From Aquimarina algiphila (GTDB lineage Bacteria > Bacteroidota > Bacteroidia > Flavobacteriales > Flavobacteriaceae), in contig NZ_VLNR01000036.1 of assembly GCF_007489275.1 (NCBI RefSeq), forward strand, positions 1-64,000: 64,000 nt of DNA. Reading direction: 5' to 3'. The position numbers were made by a program, and so were the translations under genes. This document shows, piece by piece, positions 7,756 to 15,100 of this stretch; the stretch's first letter is position 1, and each line of letters opens with the position of its first letter. The notes beneath the pieces were generated by a model. The model searched no databases, was not told the DNA's origin, and worked only from the letters and a program-made list of their open reading frames with translations.

Positions 7756-9111
7756 CTATCTTTTTTTCTTCTTATTCTTTAAATTATAGGTTTTATCACC
7801 TTTTGTCTTAGGTTTTTTGTATTTCTTTTTAATTTCACGTTGATATGATCCTCCCAGGTTTACTTTTCTATTTTTTTCTTTTTTCTCGTGAAAAGCTGGT
7901 CCAACTTCATCATTAGGACGTTTATGAGGATTATTAATCTCTTTTACAACAGGTTGTTCTTCAGGAGTAAGTTGATCAGAAATTTCTACGCCTACTGGCA
8001 TATCCAGTTGCTCGATTTTCATTTCCATTAAATTCTCGATACGGTCAAGATGTTCTTGTTCTTTTTCGGTAGTAAGCACAAAAGAAACTCCTTCTTTTTC
8101 TGCACGACCTGTTCTACCAATACGATGCATGTAATTTTCAGGATATTCTGGAGTGTCAAGGTTGATTACCTGACTTACATTTTCTATATCCAAACCTCTA
8201 GCCATAACATCTGTAGCAATTAGAATACGATTTTCTCCTTGTCTAAATTGCTCAATACTACGTAGTCTATAATTCTGAGTTTTGTTAGAATGAATAATGC
8301 AAATTTCATCGGCATATTGTTTTTCTAACTGTTCGAATAGTCGATCTGCTATTTTTTTAAAACCGACAAAAATTAAGGTTTTATGAAACGTTTCTTTATC
8401 TGAAAGTAAATGTTCTAGTAAATTAACCTTAGTATAAAAGTTTGGAACCTTATATCCAAACTGTTTAATGTTTTCTAAAGGAGTTCCACTTTTTGCAACA
8501 GATATTTTTTGAGGTTTGACAAATGTTTCTGAAATCATTTTATCTACTTCATCGGTCATAGTAGCAGAAAACATAATATTTTGTCGTTGCCGAGGAAGGA
8601 TATCAAAAATATTCATCAATTGATGCCTAAAACCAAGGTCTAACATTACATCAACTTCATCGATTACTATTTTTTGAATAGATTTTAATTGTAACACTCT
8701 ACTCACAGCTAGATCATATAAGCGTCCCGGAGTAGCTACAATGATATCTAATCCTTGAGAAACAGCTTGTTTTTGAGTATTTATATTTGTCCCTCCATAT
8801 ACTCCTGTAATTCTTACATTGATATATGTGGATAGTTTTTCAATTTCATCAACTACCTGAACTACTAATTCTCTTGTAGGAACCAACACTAATACTCTTG
8901 GGTTTTGTTGTACAGAATACTTTAGCATTCTTAAAATAGGAAGCATATAAGCATATGTTTTTCCTGTACCTGTTTGTGCAATACCTACTACATCTTTTCC
9001 AGACATTACTACAGAAAAAGCTTGCTCTTGGATAGGAGTGGGGGTCTCAAACCCTAAATCGTCAAGGGCATTAAGAAGTTGCGTGCTTAAATTTAAATCT
9101 TGAAAAGTCAA
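7756..9111 (-). CDS. DEAD-box RNA helicase, RhlE type
   Basis: About 451 residues. Superfamily 2 helicase motifs appear in order: Q motif (GFETPTPIQ), motif I AQTGTGKT, Ia PTRELV, motif II DEVD (a variant of DEAD), motif III SAT, then RGLDI and HRIGRTGR in the C-terminal RecA domain. A lysine-rich tail of about 70 residues follows, as usual for RNA chaperone helicases of RhlE type. The frame is open to a TTG at 9135, but that codon lies in a consensus -7 box. The next TTG at 9111 gives the family-typical start (M)TFQDLNLSTQLLNAL, so I chose it. It likely helps in ribosome assembly or mRNA turnover, particularly in cold. Confidence 0.9.
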   Translation of the reverse strand: MTFQDLNLSTQLLNALDDLGFETPTPIQEQAFSVVMSGKDVVGIAQTGTGKTYAYMLPILRMLKYSVQQNPRVLVLVPTRELVVQVVDEIEKLSTYINVRITGVYGGTNINTQKQAVSQGLDIIVATPGRLYDLAVSRVLQLKSIQKIVIDEVDVMLDLGFRHQLMNIFDILPRQRQNIMFSATMTDEVDKMISETFVKPQKISVAKSGTPLENIKQFGYKVPNFYTKVNLLEHLLSDKETFHKTLIFVGFKKIADRLFEQLEKQYADEICIIHSNKTQNYRLRSIEQFRQGENRILIATDVMARGLDIENVSQVINLDTPEYPENYMHRIGRTGRAEKEGVSFVLTTEKEQEHLDRIENLMEMKIEQLDMPVGVEISDQLTPEEQPVVKEINNPHKRPNDEVGPAFHEKKEKNRKVNLGGSYQREIKKKYKKPKTKGDKTYNLKNKKKKR

Positions 9112-9132
9112 TTGATTTGTTTTTTGATGATA

Positions 9133-9140
9133 CAAAGGTA
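9133..9140 (-). promoter_or_regulatory. -7 promoter element for the DEAD-box helicase
   Basis: On the minus strand the bases read TACCTTTG, an exact match to the Bacteroidota -7 consensus TAnnTTTG. It lies 22 bases upstream of the TTG at 9111 and covers the TTG at 9135, which argues against the longer reading of the helicase. I see no clear -33 TTG at the expected spacing. Confidence 0.5.
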
Positions 9141-9146
9141 GCCTTA

Positions 9147-9178
9147 TTTTGTGACTGTTTTGATTTTAGTTACTTTTG
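9147..9178 (+). promoter_or_regulatory. Promoter of the FMN reductase-pabB pair
   Basis: TTTTG at 9147-9151 (-33 element), a 19-base spacer, and TACTTTTG at 9171-9178 (an exact TAnnTTTG -7 element). The ATG at 9197 follows 18 bases later. It is divergent from the helicase -7 box, so the two promoters are packed in about 45 bases. Confidence 0.6.
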
Positions 9179-9196
9179 GTTTCTTAAGATATAGCA

Positions 9197-9733
9197 ATGA
9201 AAAACATTATCGCCTTTGCAGGTTCTAATAGCAGTACTTCTATCAATCATAAACTTGTAGAATTTGTAGCATCAAAAATAGAAGGACATAAGGTTAAAAT
9301 TGTCAATTTAACAAATTATAATATGCCAATGTATAGTGAAGATGAGGAAAGAAATAATAGTTTTCCCGGGATGGCAATGGGACTTAGACAGGAAATATCT
9401 GATACAGATGCATTGATAATTTCAGTAAATGAACATAATGGTAGTTGGGGAGCCTTTTTTAAAAATATAATAGATTGGTTATCCCGTTTGGACCGTAATT
9501 TTTTAGAAGGCAAAAAAATTCTTTTAATGAGTACTTCTCCTGGAAAAAGAGGAGGAGTAAGTTCTTTAGAATATGCCAAAAATGTATTTCCAAGATTTGG
9601 AGCAGAAATTATAGAAAGCTTTAGTTTTCCTTCTTTTTATGATAATTTTTCGGTAGAGTCCAATACCGTAACAGATGAGACACTTTTATTGGGATTAAAT
9701 CAGGTTATAAGTACTTTTGCACATCAAATTTAA
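9197..9733 (+). CDS. NADPH-dependent FMN reductase family protein
   Basis: This 178-residue flavodoxin-like protein begins with IIAFAGSNSSTSINHKL, the phosphate-binding loop of the NADPH-dependent FMN reductase family (PF03358). It goes on to NEHNGSWGAFFKNIIDW, the typical substrate/flavin contact segment, and LLMSTSPGKRGG. Such enzymes reduce FMN, quinones or azo compounds in the cytoplasm; the physiological substrate is not given by the sequence. The length is normal. It is followed after 7 bases by pabB, probably on the same transcript from the promoter at 9147-9178. Confidence 0.85.
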   Translation: MKNIIAFAGSNSSTSINHKLVEFVASKIEGHKVKIVNLTNYNMPMYSEDEERNNSFPGMAMGLRQEISDTDALIISVNEHNGSWGAFFKNIIDWLSRLDRNFLEGKKILLMSTSPGKRGGVSSLEYAKNVFPRFGAEIIESFSFPSFYDNFSVESNTVTDETLLLGLNQVISTFAHQI

Positions 9734-9740
9734 TGAGTAG

Positions 9741-11048
9741 GTGCGAAGTATCAAAAAATATACATTAGAAAACCCATCAGAATTTAAACTCAAACTCTTA
9801 CAATGGGCACAACAGTTTGATGAAATCACCTGGATGGACTCTAATGATTTTACTCAACAATATTCTAGTTTTGATGGTATTTTGGCTGTTGAGGCTTTTA
9901 CCGCAATTAAGACAGATTATCATAATGGATTTGATAGCTTAAAAGAATATCAAGAACAATCGGGAGATTGGATTTTTGGATATCTCTCCTATGAGCTTAA
10001 AAATGATACAGAAGAACTTGTTTCTAGAAATAAAGACGAATTAGAATTTCCAGATTTATATTTCTTTCAACCCAAAAAATTATTTTTTTTTATTGGAGAT
10101 GTATTAGAAATGCATTACTTAAGAATGGTTGATGATGAAATTGAAGAGGATTTTAAAACCATTTCTACCACTTTATTGACAACACAAAATAAAGCTGAAG
10201 AATCTCCTTGTGGTAAGATTAAGATAAGTCTTAGGATAACCAAAGATATATATAAAGAAAAAGTCAATGCTATGTTGACTCATATTTATAGAGGGGATAT
10301 TTATGAAGCCAATTTTTGTCAGGAGTTTTTTGCAAAAGAGAGTTGTATTAATCCTTTGCAGACTTATCATCACCTTAACGCTATTTCACGACCTCCTTTT
10401 GCTACATTTTTAAAAATAGATAAACACTATTTATTGTCAGCTTCTCCCGAACGCTATTTGCGTAAAGAAGGACAGAAAATTATTTCTCAACCGATTAAAG
10501 GGACTGCAAAAAGATCTAAGAATAGAGTAGAAGATGAAAAATTAGTATCAGCTTTAAAAAATGATCCAAAAGAACTTTCTGAAAATGTAATGATAGTAGA
10601 TTTGGTTCGTAATGATTTATCAAGAACCGCTGTAAAAGGTTCTGTTACTGTTGAAGAACTTTGTAAAGTATATTCATTTAATCAAGTCCATCAGATGATA
10701 TCTACTGTAGTTTCAAAAATAGATGAAACCACTTCACCTGTAGATATTATTAAAACTACATTCCCTATGGGAAGTATGACCGGAGCGCCTAAAATTTCAG
10801 CAATGCAGATTATTGAAGATTTAGAAGAATCTAAACGAGGCTTGTATAGTGGAGCCGTTGGATATTTTACTCCCACGGGAGATTTTGATTTTAATGTAGT
10901 GATTAGAAGTATACTCTATAATGAAGAAAAAAAATATATCTCATATACCGTAGGTGGCGCAATAACAGCAGAATCAGATCCAGATAAAGAATACGAGGAG
11001 TGTTTACTAAAAGCTAAAGCAATGCGTGAAGTTCTAGAAACTTCATAG
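9741..11048 (+). CDS. pabB: Aminodeoxychorismate synthase component I (PabB)
   Basis: The 435-residue protein is a chorismate-binding enzyme of the anthranilate/aminodeoxychorismate synthase family. The C-terminal catalytic block is clear: QPIKGTAKRS, ENVMIVDLVRNDLSR, TTFPMGSMTGAPKISAMQII, RGLYSGAVGYF and the final YTVGGAITAESDPDKEYEE. With a PabA amidase (not in the window) it makes 4-amino-4-deoxychorismate for folate. The PIKGT signature is typical of PabB-like members and not of TrpE, which usually shows a different residue pattern there. An in-frame stop at 9738 forces a start at or after the GTG at 9741, which I accept although the ribosome-binding site is weak. A strong terminator follows. 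Confidence 0.85.
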   Translation: MRSIKKYTLENPSEFKLKLLQWAQQFDEITWMDSNDFTQQYSSFDGILAVEAFTAIKTDYHNGFDSLKEYQEQSGDWIFGYLSYELKNDTEELVSRNKDELEFPDLYFFQPKKLFFFIGDVLEMHYLRMVDDEIEEDFKTISTTLLTTQNKAEESPCGKIKISLRITKDIYKEKVNAMLTHIYRGDIYEANFCQEFFAKESCINPLQTYHHLNAISRPPFATFLKIDKHYLLSASPERYLRKEGQKIISQPIKGTAKRSKNRVEDEKLVSALKNDPKELSENVMIVDLVRNDLSRTAVKGSVTVEELCKVYSFNQVHQMISTVVSKIDETTSPVDIIKTTFPMGSMTGAPKISAMQIIEDLEESKRGLYSGAVGYFTPTGDFDFNVVIRSILYNEEKKYISYTVGGAITAESDPDKEYEECLLKAKAMREVLETS

Positions 11049-11064
11049 TTTAAACTAAATATGT

Positions 11065-11094
11065 AAAAAAGCTGTCTTAGAAGACAGCTTTTTT
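11065..11094. terminator. Terminator after pabB
   Basis: Perfect hairpin with 14-base arms (11065-11078 and 11081-11094), a two-base loop, and A/T tracts at both sides. It separates pabB (+) from the convergent GG-leader peptide gene (-), and can serve both. Confidence 0.9.
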
Positions 11095-11101
11095 ATAATT
11101 T

Positions 11102-11266
11102 TCAAGGATCTAAGCAAACATCAGAAGGCTCTTCCTTAGGAATACAAAATCCACAGGAAACATGATGTCCAGGAGAACAAGGGTCTTCGGTGCCTCCGTT
11201 AATTTTACTTTGCTCTGATTTCTTTAGTACCCTAATATTTACAGGGTTTAGAAAGTGATTTAACAT
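11102..11266 (-). CDS. GG-leader, Cys-rich secreted mini-peptide (bacteriocin/RiPP-like precursor)
   Basis: A 54-residue ORF starting ATG at 11266 and ending TGA at 11102. The first half, MLNHFLNPVNIRVLKKSEQ then SKINGG, has the layout of Bacteroidota bacteriocin-type leaders (MLK-xx-L-x-GV-x-L-x-K-x-EQ-x-x-INGG). The Gly-Gly is at residues 24-25. The predicted mature part is 29 residues, acidic, with four cysteines (30, 38, 41, 51), a GHH and two prolines near the cysteines. C39 peptidases cut after such Gly-Gly pairs. No modification enzyme is adjacent, so it may be exported unmodified with disulfides, or be processed elsewhere. A C39 exporter is at 32806-35010. Function is unknown; the leader logic is what I am confident of. 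Confidence 0.7.
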   Translation of the reverse strand: MLNHFLNPVNIRVLKKSEQSKINGGTEDPCSPGHHVSCGFCIPKEEPSDVCLDP

Positions 11267-11397
11267 AATGATTAGGTTTTAAGATTAAAAGTAATTGGAT
11301 GATGTTAATTACATTCTGATTTAAACATTTTTAAGGTACTATTTTTTTTAGATTATTTACCATTCATTTTTGATAGTTTTACTATGTATTAGGCTAA

Positions 11398-11916
11398 CTA
11401 ATATATAGTATCAATGTTAAGCTGTACACTCTTGTTTAGATACCTTTTTTTTAATTGTACTTCATATAAAATTTTAAGGAGTTTATTTCTGTGATAAGAA
11501 ACAGAATATATATTGCCAGTTACTGTCCATCCTCTATGTTTGTTATAAATAAATTGTATCACATGTTTTGGTAAAGCTATATTTTTGAACTCTTCTTCTG
11601 CAGCTATTAGTTTTCCATTTTTGTCATAAGTTACAGCGATTTGCCCTTTGTCGGATTTAAAAGTAGCATTAAATGATTTTTTAGGTTTATCATATTTAGA
11701 TACTTGTTGTATACCCCATTGTGAAGCTAAGTTTTCAAAATGTTTTGCATGATTGGGCGTATTTCTGTTTTGGACTTCTTTGATAAAATGTGGGATTACA
11801 TTCTTATTTGATCTAACTTTATATGTTGTGTTTTCTAACTCAGCATTTAGATTTTGAGCATAACTTATAGTCGTTATACTTATTGTTATTAAAAGATGTA
11901 TGATTAATGTTTTCAT
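11398..11916 (-). CDS. Secreted PepSY-like (DUF2874-type) protein
   Basis: This 172-residue protein has a signal peptide ending SYAQ near residue 21. The C-terminal half reads VTYDKNGKLIAAEEEFKNI, then LPKHVIQFIYNKHRGW and a repeating beta-strand segment. That pattern resembles the beta-lactamase-inhibitor-like, PepSY-like domain common in Bacteroidota secreted proteins. No enzyme motif is present. It stands alone between the GG-leader gene and the LytS/LytTR pair. PepSY-like proteins often lie beside two-component systems and are proposed to inhibit or bind periplasmic partners, so a link to the neighbouring kinase is possible but unproven. Confidence 0.6.
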   Translation of the reverse strand: MKTLIIHLLITISITTISYAQNLNAELENTTYKVRSNKNVIPHFIKEVQNRNTPNHAKHFENLASQWGIQQVSKYDKPKKSFNATFKSDKGQIAVTYDKNGKLIAAEEEFKNIALPKHVIQFIYNKHRGWTVTGNIYSVSYHRNKLLKILYEVQLKKRYLNKSVQLNIDTIY

Positions 11917-12147
11917 GTTTTTTGATTTAATAAATTAATGTGTTACAAATCAATAGCAAATGAGAATGATGGTAAAATCAAATTGATTACAGGTCGTTTA
12001 TACTTGATTAAACAACTATTTTGCTCTATTAATTCCCTATCATGTCCAATTCATATTAAATAGACATCTTATCAATAAAAGTTAGCATCTTGTCAATAAA
12101 ACTAAACTGTTGATAATGAGTGATGGAATGTTTTTATTAAAATATTG

Positions 12148-12155
12148 TAAGTTTG
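12148..12155 (+). promoter_or_regulatory. -7 element upstream of the LytS-type kinase
   Basis: TAAGTTTG matches TAnnTTTG exactly. It overlaps the first possible start codon of the kinase frame (TTG 12153). If the promoter is real, translation must begin downstream, for example at the TTG at 12186. The -33 region holds no clear TTG. Confidence 0.4.
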
Positions 12156-13298
12156 ATTTTCATTGGTTTAAAAAACAGAAAGCTGTTGAATGCGATAAAG
12201 TCTATATATGATTGGGTAATTAAATACAAGATTTACCATCTTGTATTTTGGTTTGCATATCATTTTACCTGGTGGATAGTTTTTAAAGGAGGTTTTATTA
12301 AAGTTTTTGATCAAATTAGTCAACCTTCAGTTTTTATTTGGTTTTTCTCTTTTGTGATTTTTCAAGCTATAGGAGTATATTTTTGTTTATATTTTCTCAT
12401 TCCCAAGTATTTAGAGAAATCAAAATATTTGAAGTATATCGTACTGGTTATCATTACTATTATAACAATGGCTATACTTATTCTTACCCCAAATATCATG
12501 GGTTATTATTTTTTTCCTGAACTACAAATTTCTTTGTCAGGATTATACAAGATTTTTCTGCAGAATACACTCCCTTCTTCCATAGGTTCAATGACGCTTG
12601 GTATGAGTATCAAACTGTCTAAAAATTGGCTGTCATCACAAAAACAACAACGAGTATTGGAAAAAGAGAAATTAGAAACTGAACTAAAGTTTTTGAAATC
12701 ACAATTTAATCCACATTTTCTGTTTAATACAATCAATTCTATTTTTGTGCTAATTAATAAGAATACAGTTATGGCAACTGAGTCGTTAGCTAAATTTTCG
12801 GATCTACTACGGTATCAATTATATGAATGTAATGAACATCAAATTTTGTTGGATAAAGAATTATCCTATTTAAGAAGTTTTATAGAATTAGAAGAACTAA
12901 GGCAGAATGATAACTTTGTGATTACGGCAGACCTACCAAACTCGTCATCAGGAAATCTTGCCGTAGCTCCATTTTTACTAATGCCTTTCATAGAAAATGC
13001 TTTCAAACATATATCTCAACATAACAATAAACCTAACCGTATAGAGATCAAGGTACGTTTGGTGGATAATCAATTTATGTTTAAAATATCGAATACAGTA
13101 GCACAAAATGAAAAAATCTCGAGAGACGCAGTTACCTATGGCGGACTTGGTTTAAAAAATGTAAAGCGAAGATTAGAGTTACTATACCCTAATAATTATA
13201 CATTAGAACTAAATCAGGAGAACGACAAATATATTGTTGTACTAAAATTAAATCTAGAAGAGCATATCTCTCCTCAATTAAAACCATACCAGTTATGA
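12153..13298 (+). CDS. LytS/YehU-type sensor histidine kinase
   Basis: The protein has up to 381 residues. Four membrane helices (about 30-150) are followed by a short coiled coil and the His_kinase domain (PF06580), with LKSQFNPHFLFNTINSI holding the phospho-accepting His. A degenerate ATPase domain follows (PFLLMPFIENAFKH as N-box, GGLGLKNVKRRLELLY as G-box). This class pairs with LytTR response regulators, and the partner overlaps its stop by four bases (ATGA). No ATG exists before residue 107. The start must be TTG (12153) or, more likely given the promoter, TTG at 12186. The signal sensed is unknown. Confidence 0.88.
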   Translation: MIFIGLKNRKLLNAIKSIYDWVIKYKIYHLVFWFAYHFTWWIVFKGGFIKVFDQISQPSVFIWFFSFVIFQAIGVYFCLYFLIPKYLEKSKYLKYIVLVIITIITMAILILTPNIMGYYFFPELQISLSGLYKIFLQNTLPSSIGSMTLGMSIKLSKNWLSSQKQQRVLEKEKLETELKFLKSQFNPHFLFNTINSIFVLINKNTVMATESLAKFSDLLRYQLYECNEHQILLDKELSYLRSFIELEELRQNDNFVITADLPNSSSGNLAVAPFLLMPFIENAFKHISQHNNKPNRIEIKVRLVDNQFMFKISNTVAQNEKISRDAVTYGGLGLKNVKRRLELLYPNNYTLELNQENDKYIVVLKLNLEEHISPQLKPYQL

Positions 13299-14032
13299 TA
13301 AAATGTGTCGTTATTGATGATGAACCTTTGGCAAGAGAATGTATTAATAATTATATAGCTGAAATAGGTTTTTTGGAACAAGTAGGTGAGGGGAATAGTC
13401 CTGTTGAATTAACCAATATACTGAATCAGAAAAAAGTAGATCTTATTTTTTTAGACATTCAGATGCCTGTGATTAATGGAATAGATTTTCTGAAAATAAC
13501 GTCAAATCTTCCTATGGTTATTCTAACTACTGCGTATCCTAGTTATGCCTTAGAAGGTTTTGATCTGGATGTATTGGATTATTTATTAAAACCTGTTACA
13601 TTAAAACGTTTTATAAAAGCAGCAAATAAAGCTAACGATTTTTTTCAATTACAAAATACATCAGGTCAATTGGTTTCTGATAAGTACACAGAAGACTATT
13701 TTTTTATAAAGTGTGATCATAAATTTGAAAAAATTTATTTTAGAGATATACTTTTTGTTCAAGCGCTACAGAATTATGTAAGTATTCATACATATGATAG
13801 AAAATACATATCCTTATTACCACTAAAAAGTGTTGAGGAAAAATTAAAAGATAAGAATTTCATAAGAACTCATAAATCCTATATTGTATCTATTCCTAAA
13901 ATCGATTCTATCGAAAGTCATGAGGTTTTGATTGGTTCTGATAGTATTCCTATTAGTCGAAATTATCGTAAAGAAGTTAAAGAAAAAGTACTATCAGATA
14001 AACTATGGAAAAATGATACAAACAACTATTAA
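13295..14032 (+). CDS. LytTR-family response regulator
   Basis: This 245-residue protein has a receiver domain (about residues 1-120) with DDE at the acidic pocket, LIFLDIQMP as phospho-Asp site, TTAYPSYALEGF and the DYLLKPV Lys. A LytTR DNA-binding domain follows (about residues 140-240) with FIKCDHKFEKIYFRDILFVQ and FIRTHKSYIVSI. It overlaps the kinase gene by four bases, so the two are translationally coupled. Its targets may include the convergent PorP/adhesin operon or the small secreted proteins nearby; this is inference from position only. The stop is 38 bases from the stop of the convergent PorP gene. Confidence 0.92.
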   Translation: MIKCVVIDDEPLARECINNYIAEIGFLEQVGEGNSPVELTNILNQKKVDLIFLDIQMPVINGIDFLKITSNLPMVILTTAYPSYALEGFDLDVLDYLLKPVTLKRFIKAANKANDFFQLQNTSGQLVSDKYTEDYFFIKCDHKFEKIYFRDILFVQALQNYVSIHTYDRKYISLLPLKSVEEKLKDKNFIRTHKSYIVSIPKIDSIESHEVLIGSDSIPISRNYRKEVKEKVLSDKLWKNDTNNY

Positions 14033-14070
14033 AAGAAATAAGAATTACTTTTACATCAATACTATAACGC

Positions 14071-15066
14071 CTAATTTACAGCAGGACAATAACAAGCATA
14101 GCGTTTCTTTCTGCATGAAAAATCAATTCCTAAAGTGATTTGATGAAATCCTCCGTTATTAAATACTACTGGGTTTGATTGATATGAATAGGTATAAGCA
14201 AATACATATTTTCCATAATTTACGCCAATAAATGGAGTAATATAATTTAGAGTTTGAGTTTTTAACTCGGTACCATCTGCAAAATCTATTTTGTCCAGAC
14301 TGGTTCTGTATGATAATCCTCCCCAAATTTTTCCAACGCTTACATTGCGATAAAATTTAAGATTTAAATCGATATTAGATTGCTTAACACCATCTCTGTA
14401 TGAGTATAATATGGATGGTTCAAACGACCAGTTTTTATTACCTCTTTCAAAAACATACCCGACAGATATTAATAGATTTCTAAGATTAGGTGTAGCTTGA
14501 AAATCAGAATTAACTCCGGAGTTTTCCAATACATTTTTCATGGTCACATGTGTATAGAAATTGTATAGATTATATGATAATCCAAAATCGATATTAAACT
14601 CTGCAGAACTTAAAGACCCTGCGGATATTAAGGGGTCTCCGTTTGAAATAAAACTACTTTGATCAAGTCTATATTGAATAACTCCAGCGCTTAATCCAAA
14701 CGATAACATGTTTAGGTCCAATTCACTCCTCGAAAACATTAAATGATGCGCATAGGTAAGAAAACCTCCTGTTTGTGAAAAAAAACCATTTTCATCGTTG
14801 TATACGGTAGCACCAATTGCAGACTGATCTGTTAGTCTTCCATTAAAAGCAGCCGTAAAAAGCCCTGGGGTATCCTTTTCTCCTACCCAATTTCTTCTAC
14901 CGGTTAATCGTATTTGTGAACATTGTGAAGCACCAGCCATTGATGGATGTATAAGATAATAGTTATCGGTAAGATAATCCGAGTATATTGGTAATCCTTC
15001 CTGAGCGATGCCAATTTTTGTACATAACATCAATATTCCGAGAAGGGAAATGCTAATGAGTTTCAT
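14071..15066 (-). CDS. PorP/SprF-family type IX secretion outer-membrane protein
   Basis: The 331-residue protein starts with a signal peptide (to about GIAQ, residue 21). It reads EGLPIYSDYLTDNYYLIHPSMAG, the diagnostic opening of the PorP/SprF family (TIGR03519), and continues as a beta-barrel with alternating hydrophobic strands to a C-terminal aromatic-rich strand. SprF-like proteins work with T9SS type B cargo, attaching or stabilising the large adhesin encoded beside them. Here it is placed 34 bases downstream of the 1484-residue adhesin gene on the same strand, the usual arrangement for such a pair. Confidence 0.9.
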   Translation of the reverse strand: MKLISISLLGILMLCTKIGIAQEGLPIYSDYLTDNYYLIHPSMAGASQCSQIRLTGRRNWVGEKDTPGLFTAAFNGRLTDQSAIGATVYNDENGFFSQTGGFLTYAHHLMFSRSELDLNMLSFGLSAGVIQYRLDQSSFISNGDPLISAGSLSSAEFNIDFGLSYNLYNFYTHVTMKNVLENSGVNSDFQATPNLRNLLISVGYVFERGNKNWSFEPSILYSYRDGVKQSNIDLNLKFYRNVSVGKIWGGLSYRTSLDKIDFADGTELKTQTLNYITPFIGVNYGKYVFAYTYSYQSNPVVFNNGGFHQITLGIDFSCRKKRYACYCPAVN

Positions 15067-15100
15067 ATGATTTGTATTGATATAAAAAATGAGATCACGG

